From contig NZ_FXAG01000005.1 in the NCBI RefSeq assembly GCF_900177275.1, forward strand, positions 62,001 through 126,000: DNA of 64,000 bases, written 5' to 3'. This document shows positions 9,841 to 18,543 of this stretch, piece after piece. Each line of letters starts with the position of its first letter. The stretch's first letter is position 1. The position numbers were made by a program, and so were the translations under genes. The stretch is from Pseudogulbenkiania subflava DSM 22618 (lineage in GTDB: Bacteria; Pseudomonadota; Gammaproteobacteria; Burkholderiales; Chromobacteriaceae). The notes under the pieces are model-generated. The model searched no databases. It was not told where the DNA came from and worked only from the letters and a program-made list of their open reading frames with translations.

Positions 9841-11042
9841 TGTGCGATCTCCCACGAGAGCCCCTGACTGGCACGCTCGACGGCGGCTTGCAGGCTGTGG
9901 GTGTCGGGGCCGCTGCCACGCAGCACGCCGACGTAATCCTTGTTGGAGTTTGTCAGCTGGATCGCGTCACCGATCCGGCGCAGGGGCTGGTAGGCCAATC
10001 GGATCTCGTCGGCTTCGTGCTTGAACGCCGACGGGGCCTGACGCAGGCGGCCTTCCTCCTGCGCGGTGAAATAGCGGATCCAGGCGGCGCGCGGCGGCAC
10101 GGCAAGTGCCGGCAGCGATTCACCCAGATGAAGGCGCAGCACCTGCTCGAACAGCGGGAACTGCAGCGCGTCGGACAGCAGGAATTCGCGATAGTCGCCG
10201 ATGTTGCGGTAGTTGATCTCGATCAGGCGCGGTCCGCTCGTGGTCAGAACATATTCGGTGTGGCAGGCGCCGAAGCCGACGCCGAAGCGCCGGATCGTCT
10301 CCAGCACCTTGGCTTCGACCTCCGCCGGCAGTTCGGTGCCCCACACCGCCTCGAGTTCCACGAAATGCGGCGGTGGCGACAGCGTGACGCGAAAGCCCCC
10401 GAGGGCATGCAGCTCTTTACCGTCTCCCAGCGTCTCCAAGGTGTAGAGCGGGCCGTCCAGGTACTCCTCCAAGAGCAGCGCTTGGCCGGGATGCTGCGCC
10501 CAAACGACGGCGCACTGTTCGGCCAGCTCGGAGCGGCTGCGCGCAAGGCTCACCTGCTGGCTGGCTACGCCCTCGCGCGGCTTCACGACGCACGGCAGCG
10601 GCAGGATGGCCAAAGCGGCCAGCGACGCCGGGTCGCACACTACGGCGTGCCATAGCGTGTCGATGCCCTGCTCGGCCAGTCGGGCGCGCATCTCGGCCTT
10701 GTTCTTGGCCGCGTAGGCGGTGCGCCAGTCTTTACCCGGCAGCCCGAAGTAGGTGGCCGCAATGGCGGTCGAGGCCTGCAGATGATCGCTGTTGGAAAAC
10801 ACGGCGGCCGGGCGTGTATTGCGTTTCGTGATCGCTTCGATCACCGACAACGGGTTGAATACGTCGCACGCGACGATTTCATCCGGGTAGGCGGCAAGCC
10901 CTGCCTGCGCAAAGTGCGCGCGGTGCGCATCGGCGCAGTCGGTCAGCAGCACGACGGAAAGGCCAAGCGCCTTGGCGGCCGGCAGGAAGCCGTCGTTGAC
11001 CGGGGCGGTGGGCACGTGGGCCAGCAGGATCAGTTCTCGCAT
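9837..11042 (-). CDS. pvsA: ATP-grasp ligase, vibrioferrin PvsA-like
   Basis: The 401-residue ATP-grasp protein has an N-terminal Rossmann-like lobe (MRELILLAHVP) and the ATP-grasp core, with Lys in LPCVVKPREGVAS, LLLEEYLDGPLYTLE, and the metal-binding end GPRLIEINYRNIG. It is first in the operon, with an AAGGA ribosome site and a Fur box 65 bp upstream. ATP-grasp enzymes form acyl phosphates and then amide bonds. PvsA in Vibrio is proposed to build the alanine/2-ketoglutarate part of vibrioferrin. This gene distinguishes the locus from rhizoferrin, staphyloferrin and achromobactin clusters, which lack such a protein at this position as far as I recall. Confidence 0.85.
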   Translation of the reverse strand: MRELILLAHVPTAPVNDGFLPAAKALGLSVVLLTDCADAHRAHFAQAGLAAYPDEIVACDVFNPLSVIEAITKRNTRPAAVFSNSDHLQASTAIAATYFGLPGKDWRTAYAAKNKAEMRARLAEQGIDTLWHAVVCDPASLAALAILPLPCVVKPREGVASQQVSLARSRSELAEQCAVVWAQHPGQALLLEEYLDGPLYTLETLGDGKELHALGGFRVTLSPPPHFVELEAVWGTELPAEVEAKVLETIRRFGVGFGACHTEYVLTTSGPRLIEINYRNIGDYREFLLSDALQFPLFEQVLRLHLGESLPALAVPPRAAWIRYFTAQEEGRLRQAPSAFKHEADEIRLAYQPLRRIGDAIQLTNSNKDYVGVLRGSGPDTHSLQAAVERASQGLSWEIAQ

Positions 11043-11106
11043 GATGTTCCTTGTCGTTCGAGTTCCGGCACGCGGCCGGACATTCCACTTAGAAATCTTA
11101 CTAAAT

Positions 11107-11125
11107 AAGAATGATAATCGTTAGC
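11107..11125 (-). promoter_or_regulatory. Fur box of the pvsABCDE-like operon
   Basis: The 19-bp site has the exact centre GATAATC and matches the classical 19-bp Fur consensus at 15 of 19 positions by my count. It lies in the 212-bp gap before the ATP-grasp start, where Fur-Fe2+ would block transcription of the biosynthesis operon. Confidence 0.8.
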
Positions 11126-11216
11126 TTTTGTTGGGGCAAGCGGCCAGCGAGGACGGCGGAGGGGATGGACGTAGAGGCGTGGTCCGGCGCCAGGATTGGC
11201 GCCGGAACGAGGAAGT

Positions 11217-11244
11217 AAAATGCCGCCCATGGAGGCGGGGCGGC
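11217..11244 (-). terminator. Probable terminator of the TonB receptor gene
   Basis: On the minus strand, just past the receptor stop, a 7-bp stem (GCCGCCC/GGGCGGC) is followed by ATTTTAC. The T-run is short. A second perfect hairpin (TCCGGCGCCA, 4-nt loop, mirrored arm) at 11183-11206 lies beyond it and may back it up. Confidence 0.5.
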
Positions 11245-11254
11245 TGGTCTTGCT

Positions 11255-13354
11255 TTAGAAGCGCAGACGCGCGGTCAGCTCGGCGCTACGCGGCGCGCCG
11301 GGCACGTTGAGGTTGTTGCTCGAATCATGACCCGACACGAAGTACTTCTCGTCGCTCAGGTTCTTCAGATTCAGAGCCAGGTCATAGGTCTTGGCCTTAT
11401 ACAGCAGCGCGGCATCGTAGGTGACGTAGCTGTCGAGGCTCACCGTATTGTTGGTGCCGACGAAGCGCTTGCCGACGTAGTTGGCGCCGCCACCGACGCT
11501 GAAGCCGCGGCCAAGATCATGCATCAGCCAGACGTTCGCGCTGTGCTTGGGCACCAGCGCCGCACGTTTCCCTTCCAGCGGGATGCCATCGGTCTTGGTG
11601 GGCGACTTCGTGATGACGGCGTCGAGGTAGGCGTAGCCGGTCGACAGCTGCCAGCCCTTGGCGATTTCGCCTGTTAGCGTCAATTCGAGGCCGCGCGTGC
11701 GCTGCTCGCCCACCGGCACCACCTTGTTGCTCTGAGCCGGGTCGGTGGTTTTGATACCACTGCGGGTCAGCTCGAACAGCGCAGCAGAGAAGCTGGCTTG
11801 CCCATCCAGCAGATCCAGCTTGGTGCCTACTTCGACGTTCTTCGTTTCCTCGGGCTCAATGTCGGAACGGCTGGTGGACAGCACCAGCGTTTCGTACGAC
11901 GGCTGGAACGAGTGGCTGTACGACAGATAGTAGGACTGCCAATCGGTCGGCTGGAACACCACGCCGGCACGCGGGCTCCACTTGCGGTCGACGCGGTGCA
12001 GATCGATCTCGCCCGCCCGGCGCTGGTCCAGACTCTGGTCGAACTCGTCGTAGCGCACGCCGACCAAGGCCTTCCACTGCGGCGTGAAGGTCAGCAGATC
12101 CTGCACGTAGGCACTGGCCACCTTCACCGTCAACAGGTTGCTGGCGGTCACCGTGGTATTGAAATTAGGGCGTACCAGTACCGGGTCGTACAACGACACG
12201 ATGGCGGCATTGGTGAGGCTCTTGTTGACGAGATCCTTCTGCTGCTCGCCGAACTCCAGGCCGTATAGCAGCTGGTGTTTGATACTGCCGGTACTGGCGT
12301 TCTGGGTTAGCTCAAACTGGTTGAACCAGCCATCGTCTTGGCGGCGCACGTCGCCGCGGTTGAGCCGCACCTGTGCGCTGGCGCCGCTGCCGACGACCGA
12401 TGCAGGGTTGGTATTGTGACGATCCAACTCATAACGGTAGGTGCCGAACTGATTGTGCAGCGACCAGTTCTCGTTGATCTTGTGGTCCAGTGTGATGCGG
12501 CCGGTGGTGACAGTCGACTGGCTGTAGTCGTCGTCGCGGGCATCAGAGGAACCGTAATAGGTCTTGACCGACACGTCGGCCGGGCGGCCGTTGACGGCCG
12601 GGATGCCCATGTCGGTGATGCGGCGGTCTTTCAGGTATTCGGCCTGCAGCAGCAGCTTGGTGTCGGGGCCGAGCTTCACGGCCAGCGACGGCGCCAGTGC
12701 TTCGCGTTCCACGAAACCCTGGTTGCGGAAGCTGCCGGAGTCTTCCAACGCACCGGTCACGCGCAGGCCCACGTCATCGCTCAGCGGCTGGTTGATATCG
12801 ATCGCGCCACGCTTCAGGTCGAACGAGCCCGCCGTCAACTCAATTTCATGCGAAGGGGTGGAGGTGGGTTTCTTGGTGACGCGGTTGATGATGCCGCCAG
12901 ACGAGCCGCGCCCGTACAACACGGCAGCCGGTCCCTTTACCACCTCGACACGCTCGGTATTGGACAGGTCGCGATAGTACAGTGCGTCGTCGCGGATGCC
13001 GTCGACGAACATGTCGCCCATTGCGTTGAAGCCGCGGATGTAGAACTGGTCGCGCTGGCCGTCGCCGTTGTTGTACGAGACGCCGGGGACGTTTTTCAGC
13101 ACGTCCTGCATCGAATGCGCCGCCTGGTCCTCGATCAGGCTCTCGGTCACCACGTTCACGGTCTGCGGAATGTCGCGCAGCGGCGCCTTGATCTTGGTCG
13201 CCGTGGTCGAGACGACGGCCTGGTAGGAGGTCTCGGGAGCTGCTTCGGCGGAAGCCTCCACATGGACGGTCGGCAACTCGGTCTCGGCCCAAGCCGGCAG
13301 GGCGAGCGGAAGATAGGCTGCCGCGACGGCAGCAGCAATGCGCTTCATGGCCAT
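11255..13354 (-). CDS. TonB-dependent siderophore receptor
   Basis: The 699-residue outer-membrane receptor starts with a signal peptide (MAMKRIAAAVAAAYLPLALPAWA, cleaved before ETEL). The plug domain follows with RDIPQTVNVV, the TonB plug signature and VEVVKGPAAVLYGRGSSGGIIN. A 22-strand barrel follows and ends in the aromatic LTARLRF. Its own Fur box lies 50 bp upstream. It is the first gene of the siderophore locus and is separated from the ATP-grasp gene by a probable terminator and a second Fur box, so it is a separate iron-regulated unit. The natural ligand is inferred to be the ferric product of the adjacent pathway, as with PvuA/PsuA in Vibrio. No periplasmic or inner-membrane iron-siderophore transporter (pvuBCDE) is present in the window. 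Confidence 0.92.
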   Translation of the reverse strand: MAMKRIAAAVAAAYLPLALPAWAETELPTVHVEASAEAAPETSYQAVVSTTATKIKAPLRDIPQTVNVVTESLIEDQAAHSMQDVLKNVPGVSYNNGDGQRDQFYIRGFNAMGDMFVDGIRDDALYYRDLSNTERVEVVKGPAAVLYGRGSSGGIINRVTKKPTSTPSHEIELTAGSFDLKRGAIDINQPLSDDVGLRVTGALEDSGSFRNQGFVEREALAPSLAVKLGPDTKLLLQAEYLKDRRITDMGIPAVNGRPADVSVKTYYGSSDARDDDYSQSTVTTGRITLDHKINENWSLHNQFGTYRYELDRHNTNPASVVGSGASAQVRLNRGDVRRQDDGWFNQFELTQNASTGSIKHQLLYGLEFGEQQKDLVNKSLTNAAIVSLYDPVLVRPNFNTTVTASNLLTVKVASAYVQDLLTFTPQWKALVGVRYDEFDQSLDQRRAGEIDLHRVDRKWSPRAGVVFQPTDWQSYYLSYSHSFQPSYETLVLSTSRSDIEPEETKNVEVGTKLDLLDGQASFSAALFELTRSGIKTTDPAQSNKVVPVGEQRTRGLELTLTGEIAKGWQLSTGYAYLDAVITKSPTKTDGIPLEGKRAALVPKHSANVWLMHDLGRGFSVGGGANYVGKRFVGTNNTVSLDSYVTYDAALLYKAKTYDLALNLKNLSDEKYFVSGHDSSNNLNVPGAPRSAELTARLRF

Positions 13355-13403
13355 TAAGTTCCCTTACACACGGAAAATTTTGTAAATTTTTGTAAAACAA
13401 AAC

Positions 13404-13422
13404 GATAATGATAATTTTTATC
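13404..13422 (-). promoter_or_regulatory. Fur box of the TonB receptor gene
   Basis: GATAATGATAATTTTTATC matches 17 of 19 positions of the Fur consensus by my count. It sits 50 bp before the start of the receptor gene in an AT-rich promoter region, fitting strong iron repression. Confidence 0.88.
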
Positions 13423-13508
13423 ATTCGCATTGTCAAAAATCATGATGGCGGATGGCCCCTGTGCCGCCTGGATGACACCAAAAGCCATCCATCTGCTATC
13501 GTCCTATC

Positions 13509-14795
13509 TGTAAAACAGCGTGCAAAAGTGACCAGGTTTCCAGGGTGATCAGCGTCCAATTTTGACCACCCCTGGTGTGCCACACTTCTGCCCTTTGGGT
13601 GGAGGTCAACCTGGGGTGCTTTGCTTGGAAACCATCGGCAAGATTCGTCGCCGACATCTGGTCAACGGCGAGAGAATCAGTGCCATCGCCCGCTCTCTCA
13701 ACCTCTCCTGCAATACCGTCAATAAGTACCTCAACGCCACGGCAGAACCCACCTACCAACGTCAACGTCAGCCTAAGCCGCAACTGGGGCCTTCCAAGAA
13801 ACGCTGGAGCAGTAGCTTGAGCTCGGCCGGTCTCTCCCTAAGGCGCAGCGACGTACCGCCCGCCGACTATTCGAATGTCTGCAGGCCCGAAGGCTATCGG
13901 GGAGCCTACGACAGCATCCAGCGCTATGTCAGAACCTGGAATGCCAGTGCCACGAAGATCATCAGAAGCCAGGCTTTTGTCCCGCTGTCGTTCGCACCCG
14001 GCGAGGTGGGGCAGTTCGACTGGAGCTACGAGCATGTGGTACTCGGCGGTGTCACCCAGACCATCAAGCTGGCCCATTTCCGTCTGACCTACAGCCGGCA
14101 GATGTTTGTCGTTGCCTATCCGCGCGAGACCCAGGAGATGGTGTTCGATGCGCACAATCGGGCCTTTGCCTTTTTCGGCGGCGTGCCGCACAAAATGGTC
14201 TACGACAACCTCAAGACCGTAGTGGAGGCGGTGTTGCCGGCAAGGATCGCCAGTTCAACCAGCGCTTCCTGGCGCTGGCGAATCATTACCTGTTCGAGCC
14301 GGCCGCCTGCACGCGCCGGCTTCCAGTTGGGAGAAGGGCCAGGTGGGGAATCAGGTGGGCAACATCCGCGAGTGGCTGTTCACGCCACCCCCCCCCGCTT
14401 TGCTGACTTCAGCGGCTTGAACCAGTGGCTGGAAACGCGCTATCAGGAACTGGCGGGCCGGCGCCACCCCACACAAGATGCCACCATTGCTGACGTGCTG
14501 AAGGTGGAACGCCCCCACTTGCGACCGGTCACCATGCCGTTCGACGGTTACGTCGAGCAGCTGTTACGCGTGTCCAGCACCTGCGTATCGGTGTGGATCG
14601 CAACCGTTATAGCGTGCCCGCCGAATGGGCTGGCAAGGTGGTCTCGGTGCGCGTTAGCGCCGACACGACTCGTGTCGTAGCGGATGGCCAGGAGCAGGCA
14701 CACCATGCCCGTCGCTTCGGTCGGGACCAGTTGGTCTGCGAGCCGTGGCATTACCTGTCGGCGCTGGAAACCAAGACTGGTGCCCTACGTCAACA
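13509..14795 (+). mobile_element. Remnant of an IS21-family insertion sequence (left part only)
   Basis: The left end is placed at the TGTAAAACAGCGTGC sequence, followed by IS21-style short repeated motifs (GCAAAAGTGACCAGG, then CCAATTTTGACCACC) upstream of istA. The element then contains a decayed istA and stops abruptly around 14790-14800 against the 3' end of msrB. No istB helper gene and no right inverted repeat are found, so the right part has been deleted and the element cannot move on its own. The exact boundaries are estimates. Confidence 0.75.
13625..14795 (+). pseudogene. istA: istA transposase, frameshifted and truncated
   Basis: Translation gives clear IstA blocks: ETIGKIRRRHL with its N-terminal helix-turn-helix, EGYRGAYDSIQRYVRTW, GQFDWSYEHVVLGG and PHKMVYDNLKTVVEAV of the rve catalytic core, HYLFEPAACT, WLFTP, FDGYVEQLLRVSST, and DRNRYSVPAEWAGKVVSVRV. 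These blocks lie in different frames. One shift occurs near 13790-13830 and is restored by an extra C near 13886; further shifts occur between about 14235 and 14400, and another near 14580. The C-terminus is lost at the msrB junction. The TTG at 13625 is the likely original start. It is non-functional. Confidence 0.88.
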
Positions 14796-14799
14796 CGAT

Positions 14800-15195
14800 T
14801 CAGACCGCTTTGAAGCTGATCGCCACCGAGTTGATGCAATAACGCTCGCCGGTGGGTTCCGGACCGTCTGGGAACACGTGGCCGAGATGGGCGTCGCAGC
14901 GGGCGCAACGTACCTCGGTGCGGGTCATGCCGTGCGAGCGATCTTCGATGCGGGTGATGCTGCCGGGGACGGCTTCTTCCCAGAAACTGGGCCAGCCGCA
15001 GCCGGCGTCGAACTTGGTGTCGGAGTGGAACAGCAACGCGTCGCAGCAGACGCAATGGTAATCGCCGCTGGCGTGGCGGTAGTAGTGCTCGCCGCTGTAG
15101 GGGCGTTCGGTGCCGGCCTGGCGGGTGACGCGGTATTGCTCGGGGGTTAGTTGGGCGCGCCACTCGGCGTCGCTCTTGACTATCTTGTCGGTCAT
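14800..15195 (-). CDS. msrB: Peptide-methionine (R)-S-oxide reductase
   Basis: The 131-residue MsrB repairs oxidised methionine R-sulfoxides in proteins. Zinc ligands are visible as CxxC pairs (C48/C51 in HCVCCD and C97/C100 in RCARC). The catalytic Cys is C120 in [13 protein letters not shown], with the GWPSFW block at residues 67-72. A clear AGGAG ribosome site precedes the ATG. The stop codon lies a few bases from the broken end of the IS21 remnant. The protein ends shortly after the catalytic block, so the last residues may have been altered by that event, but the fold should be intact. Confidence 0.95.
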   Translation of the reverse strand: MTDKIVKSDAEWRAQLTPEQYRVTRQAGTERPYSGEHYYRHASGDYHCVCCDALLFHSDTKFDAGCGWPSFWEEAVPGSITRIEDRSHGMTRTEVRCARCDAHLGHVFPDGPEPTGERYCINSVAISFKAV

Positions 15196-15302
15196 GGTGG
15201 GCTCCTGTGGGGCGTCTTGGCCGAAGGCTGGTGGCGTCGGCTCGCTATCGGGGCCGCTGTTCGCTTCGGTTGCGTCGGTTGGTCGTGGCCAATGGGCGGT
15301 TC

Positions 15303-15950
15303 TTACAGCAATTCATCCAGCGAGCCGCCAAGGTGCTCGCTGTCCGCCCATTTCTCCAGCTGCCAGGCACCCTGATGGTGGATGATCCAGTTGAAGGCGG
15401 CGTTGGGGATGGGAAAATCGCGCGGTTCGGTCAGCGGCTTGCCGGTGACGATGCGGTAGACCATGTCGAGTACACCGCCATGGGTGACGACGAGCAGCCG
15501 TTGGCCGGGGTGTTCGAGCACGGCCCGCTCCAGGAAGGCCTGAATCCGGACGTGGAAGGCGTACAGGCTCTCTCCCCCTTCCGGGACGTCGTGCGGGTCG
15601 CGGTTGCGATGGCGGCGGTAGGCTTCGGGCATGACCTCGCCGGCCTCGTGATAGGTGAGTCCTTGCAGGTTGCCGTAGTGACGCTCGCGCAGCAGGGGAT
15701 CGAGGTTGATGTCGAGCCCGGTAGCCTGTCCGATGGGAATGGCGGTCTGGCGGGTGCGCACCAGATCGCTGCAATAGAGGACGTCGAAATGCAGTGCCCG
15801 GGCCGTCAGGGCCTGGCTCAATGTTTGCGCCTGTTCCTGGCCGGTGGTGTTGAGCGGGGTATCGATCTGGCCTTGCAGGCGGCGCTCGCGGTTCCAGTCG
15901 GTTTCGCCGTGGCGCACGAAGCAGAAGCGGGTCAGTGGAGTGTGGTCCAT
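15303..15950 (-). CDS. Histidine phosphatase superfamily protein (phosphoglycerate mutase-like)
   Basis: The 215-residue protein has the RHG catalytic motif near the N-terminus ([10 protein letters not shown], phospho-His about H14) and the second catalytic His in VVTHGGVLD. The Glu in [12 protein letters not shown] fits the cobalamin phosphatase/GpmB-like branch. It is cytoplasmic, with no signal peptide. Members include CobC, fructose-bisphosphate phosphatases and broad-range phosphatases, and the sequence alone does not fix the substrate. It lies downstream of the AEC permease gene on the same strand, 33 bp away. Confidence 0.88.
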   Translation of the reverse strand: MDHTPLTRFCFVRHGETDWNRERRLQGQIDTPLNTTGQEQAQTLSQALTARALHFDVLYCSDLVRTRQTAIPIGQATGLDINLDPLLRERHYGNLQGLTYHEAGEVMPEAYRRHRNRDPHDVPEGGESLYAFHVRIQAFLERAVLEHPGQRLLVVTHGGVLDMVYRIVTGKPLTEPRDFPIPNAAFNWIIHHQGAWQLEKWADSEHLGGSLDELL

Positions 15951-15983
15951 CGATTCATTCTAGCAGTCAGGTTCGGGTTGCGA

Positions 15984-16859
15984 TCAGCCCAGCGCCAGCC
16001 ACAGCCCGAACGGTACGAAGGCGAGGCTGGCCAGGTTGCCAATCAGTACGATCGACGCCATCTTGCCAGGTTCCTGCTGGTAGATTTCCGCCATCATGAA
16101 ATTGAGCACCGCCGGCGGCAGCACGCCGAACAGGTAGACCAGGCCGGCCTGCGCCGGTGACAGTTGCAGCAGCGGTACGGTCACGGCCGCCGCCGCGAGG
16201 CCGCTCAGCGGGCAGAGTGCGGCGCCGAGCAGGCCTATCTTCCAGTCGCGCAGGTTGGCGTCCACCATGCGCACTCCCAGTGCGAACAGCATCAGCGGAA
16301 TGGAGGCGTCGCCCAGCATCTTGAGGCCGATCATCAGGCCGTCGGGCAGATGCCAGCCCGCCAGTGCAAATAGCAGCCCCAGCGCCGTGGCGAGCACGAT
16401 GGGGTTCTTCAACAGGCCGCTGAACCGGGTGTGGCGGTTGAAGATGAAGGCGCCCAGCGTGAAGTGCAGCAGGTTGGACACCACGAACAGCACCACGAAG
16501 GCGTTGAAACCGGTGCGGCCGAAGGCGAGCAGGGCGAGCGGCAGGCCCATGTTGCCGCAGTTGTTGAACATCGACGGGGGCAGCAGGGTGCGCACCTGGT
16601 TGCCGGTGGCGCGCGCCACCGGCCAGGCGAGCAGGCCCGACAGCAGGATCACTGCAGCGGAGGCCGGCAGCAGCTTCCACTGGCTGACGAGATCGAAATC
16701 CTTTGCCGCCAGCGCCGAGAACACCAGTAGCGGCACGCAGACGTCCATGTTGATCGTGTTCGCGGCGCGCATGTCGGGGCGCATCTTGCGGCCGTAGAGC
16801 CAGCCGATCAGCACGATGATCAGGACGGGAAGAATGATGGTGATGATGCGTTCGAACAT
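15984..16859 (-). CDS. AEC-family (auxin efflux carrier-like) permease
   Basis: The 291-residue integral membrane protein has about ten hydrophobic segments in two halves and the Asn-Met-rich pattern of AEC carriers (NTINMDVCVPLLVF, NNCGNMGLPLALLAFG, PPAVLNFMMAEIY). The start MFERIITIILPVLI is chosen because the further 20 in-frame residues upstream are hydrophilic and not family-like. In bacteria these carriers move malonate, malate or similar organic acids; here the substrate is unknown. Confidence 0.85.
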   Translation of the reverse strand: MFERIITIILPVLIIVLIGWLYGRKMRPDMRAANTINMDVCVPLLVFSALAAKDFDLVSQWKLLPASAAVILLSGLLAWPVARATGNQVRTLLPPSMFNNCGNMGLPLALLAFGRTGFNAFVVLFVVSNLLHFTLGAFIFNRHTRFSGLLKNPIVLATALGLLFALAGWHLPDGLMIGLKMLGDASIPLMLFALGVRMVDANLRDWKIGLLGAALCPLSGLAAAAVTVPLLQLSPAQAGLVYLFGVLPPAVLNFMMAEIYQQEPGKMASIVLIGNLASLAFVPFGLWLALG

Positions 16860-16941
16860 GGGACTCAGGCGGGGTGGGATGGTGCCATTATTGGTCAAAT
16901 GTCTTGACCGGACAAGCAAGGGTAAGCCATGGCTTGCCGTG

Positions 16942-16976
16942 CTTCGGCCAGCCTTGTCGTCAAGGTTGGCCGAAAG
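16942..16976. repeat. Hairpin made of two inverted copies of the GGTTGGCCGAAG motif
   Basis: The left arm CTTCGGCCAGCCTTG and right arm CAAGGTTGGCCGAAAG pair at 14 of 15 positions around a TCGT loop. It lies between the dgt stop and the AEC permease start, both on the minus strand. No T-run follows on the minus strand, so it is at best a weak terminator. Its arms are the same motif that recurs through the window. Confidence 0.8.
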
Positions 16977-16982
16977 AGCCGG

Positions 16983-18347
16983 TCAGAGAATGCCGACGCC
17001 GGAGATTTCACGTGCCAGGTTGGCGGCGTAGTTGTCGGTCATGCCACCGACGAAGTCCAGCACCTTCATGTAGGCAAGGTAGGGGGTGTCCTTGTCGGTG
17101 AAGGGGGTTTCCGCCATCAGTCCGAGCGCCAGCGTATGGCGTGCCGATAGCCGCTCGCCGCGCACCTTCGCCGCGACCGCCGGGACCAGCACGTCGAGCA
17201 GGGTGGAGAGGCAGGGGAAGGAGGCGATTTCGGTCACCAGCTTGGTGCGGTGCCGGTACACCTTCTGGCTGGCCAGCCGTTTGGCCTCCAGCAGGGTTTC
17301 GCGGATTTCGGGCGCGCACACGTCGATCAGGTCCTTGCCCTGGAAGGCGCCCGCCAACAGCGTGTCCTGGTGCAGCATGAATTTTTCCGCCACCTCGGCC
17401 ACGCAGCGGCCGATGGCCATGCCGCGCAGCATGGCGCATTTCTGGCGCACCGACGGGGTGGCCCAGAGCTTGTCGACCTCGGCGAACTTGGTGAACAGAT
17501 TCTCGAACTCGGAATAGTCGAGAATGCCGATCTCGACCGCGTCTTCGAGGTCGAGGATGGCGTAGCAGATGTCGTCGGCGGCTTCCATCAGGTAGGACAG
17601 CGGGTGGCGCGCCCACTGGTCGGGGCCGCGTTCGATCAGCCCGAGTTCGCTGGCAATCTGGCGGAAGTAGGGTAGCTCGGTCTGGTAGATGTTGAACTTG
17701 TCACGCAGGTAGGCCGGCTCGGCGCTGGAGGTCCACGGGTATTTGATCAGCGCGCCGATCGCCGCCGCGGTGAGTCGCATGCCGCCTTCTCCGGCGTACA
17801 TTTCGAGCGTGGCGAGCATGCGCAGGCTGTGCGCGTTGCCCTCGTAGGTTTCGACGTCGCGCCGCTCGGCCGGGCTCAGGTCCACCATCAGCGGGGCGTG
17901 GCGCTCGTCGCGGAACCAGTCGCGCAAGGCGTCCTCGCCGGTGTGACCGAACGGCGGGTTGCCGATGTCGTGCGCCAGGCAGGCCACCTGCACCACCGCC
18001 CCGATGTCGTGCGGGGTGTAGCCGGCGGGCAGTTGGCCGGCGTGCTGCATCATCACCCCTGCACGGTTGCCCAGGCTGCGCCCGACGCTGGCCACCTCGA
18101 CGCTATGCGTCAGTCGGTTGTGGGTGTGGTCGTTCTGCGCCAGCGGGTGGACCTGGGTCTTGCGCCCCAGGCGGCGGAAGGCGCCAGAGAAGACTACCCG
18201 GTCGTGGTCGATGTGGAAGTCGCTGCGCAGCCCAGAGGCGCCCTCGCTGGTCGCGGGGGTGCGGGTGGGGCGTACCTCGCCGTCGATCTGCTTGAAGCGC
18301 CGGGCCGATAGCAGGTGTTCCCATTTCATGCGGTGTGGCTTGGTCAT
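16983..18347 (-). CDS. dgt: Deoxyguanosinetriphosphate triphosphohydrolase-like protein (HD domain)
   Basis: The 454-residue protein of the dGTPase family hydrolyses dNTPs to deoxynucleoside and triphosphate. The N-terminal signature SDFHIDHDRVVFSGAFRRLGRKTQVHPL is present in pieces. The HD-domain metal ligands are visible as His in NRLTHSVEVA and His-Asp in CLAHDIGNPPFGHTGE. The length agrees with the type-2 dGTPase-like subgroup. The start is uncertain: MTKPHRMKWEHLL (18347) is used, MKWEHLL (18329) is equally possible, and neither has a strong ribosome site. It is divergent from argE across a 196-bp gap. Confidence 0.9.
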   Translation of the reverse strand: MTKPHRMKWEHLLSARRFKQIDGEVRPTRTPATSEGASGLRSDFHIDHDRVVFSGAFRRLGRKTQVHPLAQNDHTHNRLTHSVEVASVGRSLGNRAGVMMQHAGQLPAGYTPHDIGAVVQVACLAHDIGNPPFGHTGEDALRDWFRDERHAPLMVDLSPAERRDVETYEGNAHSLRMLATLEMYAGEGGMRLTAAAIGALIKYPWTSSAEPAYLRDKFNIYQTELPYFRQIASELGLIERGPDQWARHPLSYLMEAADDICYAILDLEDAVEIGILDYSEFENLFTKFAEVDKLWATPSVRQKCAMLRGMAIGRCVAEVAEKFMLHQDTLLAGAFQGKDLIDVCAPEIRETLLEAKRLASQKVYRHRTKLVTEIASFPCLSTLLDVLVPAVAAKVRGERLSARHTLALGLMAETPFTDKDTPYLAYMKVLDFVGGMTDNYAANLAREISGVGIL

Positions 18348-18543
18348 GGCAGTGTGCGCGCAGTGGTTTGTCATGATCATAACAGCTTGCCGGTGCCGGG
18401 CGCAGCGGCGATGGCAGCGGCAAGCCTGGCGGCAACCCGGTCTTCGGCCAACCCCGCGACCTCCGTGAAGTCGACCTGTTGGGCATGGTGCAAGGAGGCG
18501 CGCTTGGATTATGCTTAGGACACATCTTGCTCCTGGAAATCGC

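Noticed and set aside
3720-11042. Staphyloferrin, rhizoferrin or achromobactin cluster
   Set aside because: The families overlap, but the ATP-grasp gene and the exact order of five genes fit vibrioferrin synthesis better. Product identity stays inferred.
11183-11206. Perfect 10-bp hairpin as the main terminator of the receptor gene
   Set aside because: There is no T-run on either strand. The hairpin at 11217-11244, nearer the stop and with a short T-run, is the better candidate.
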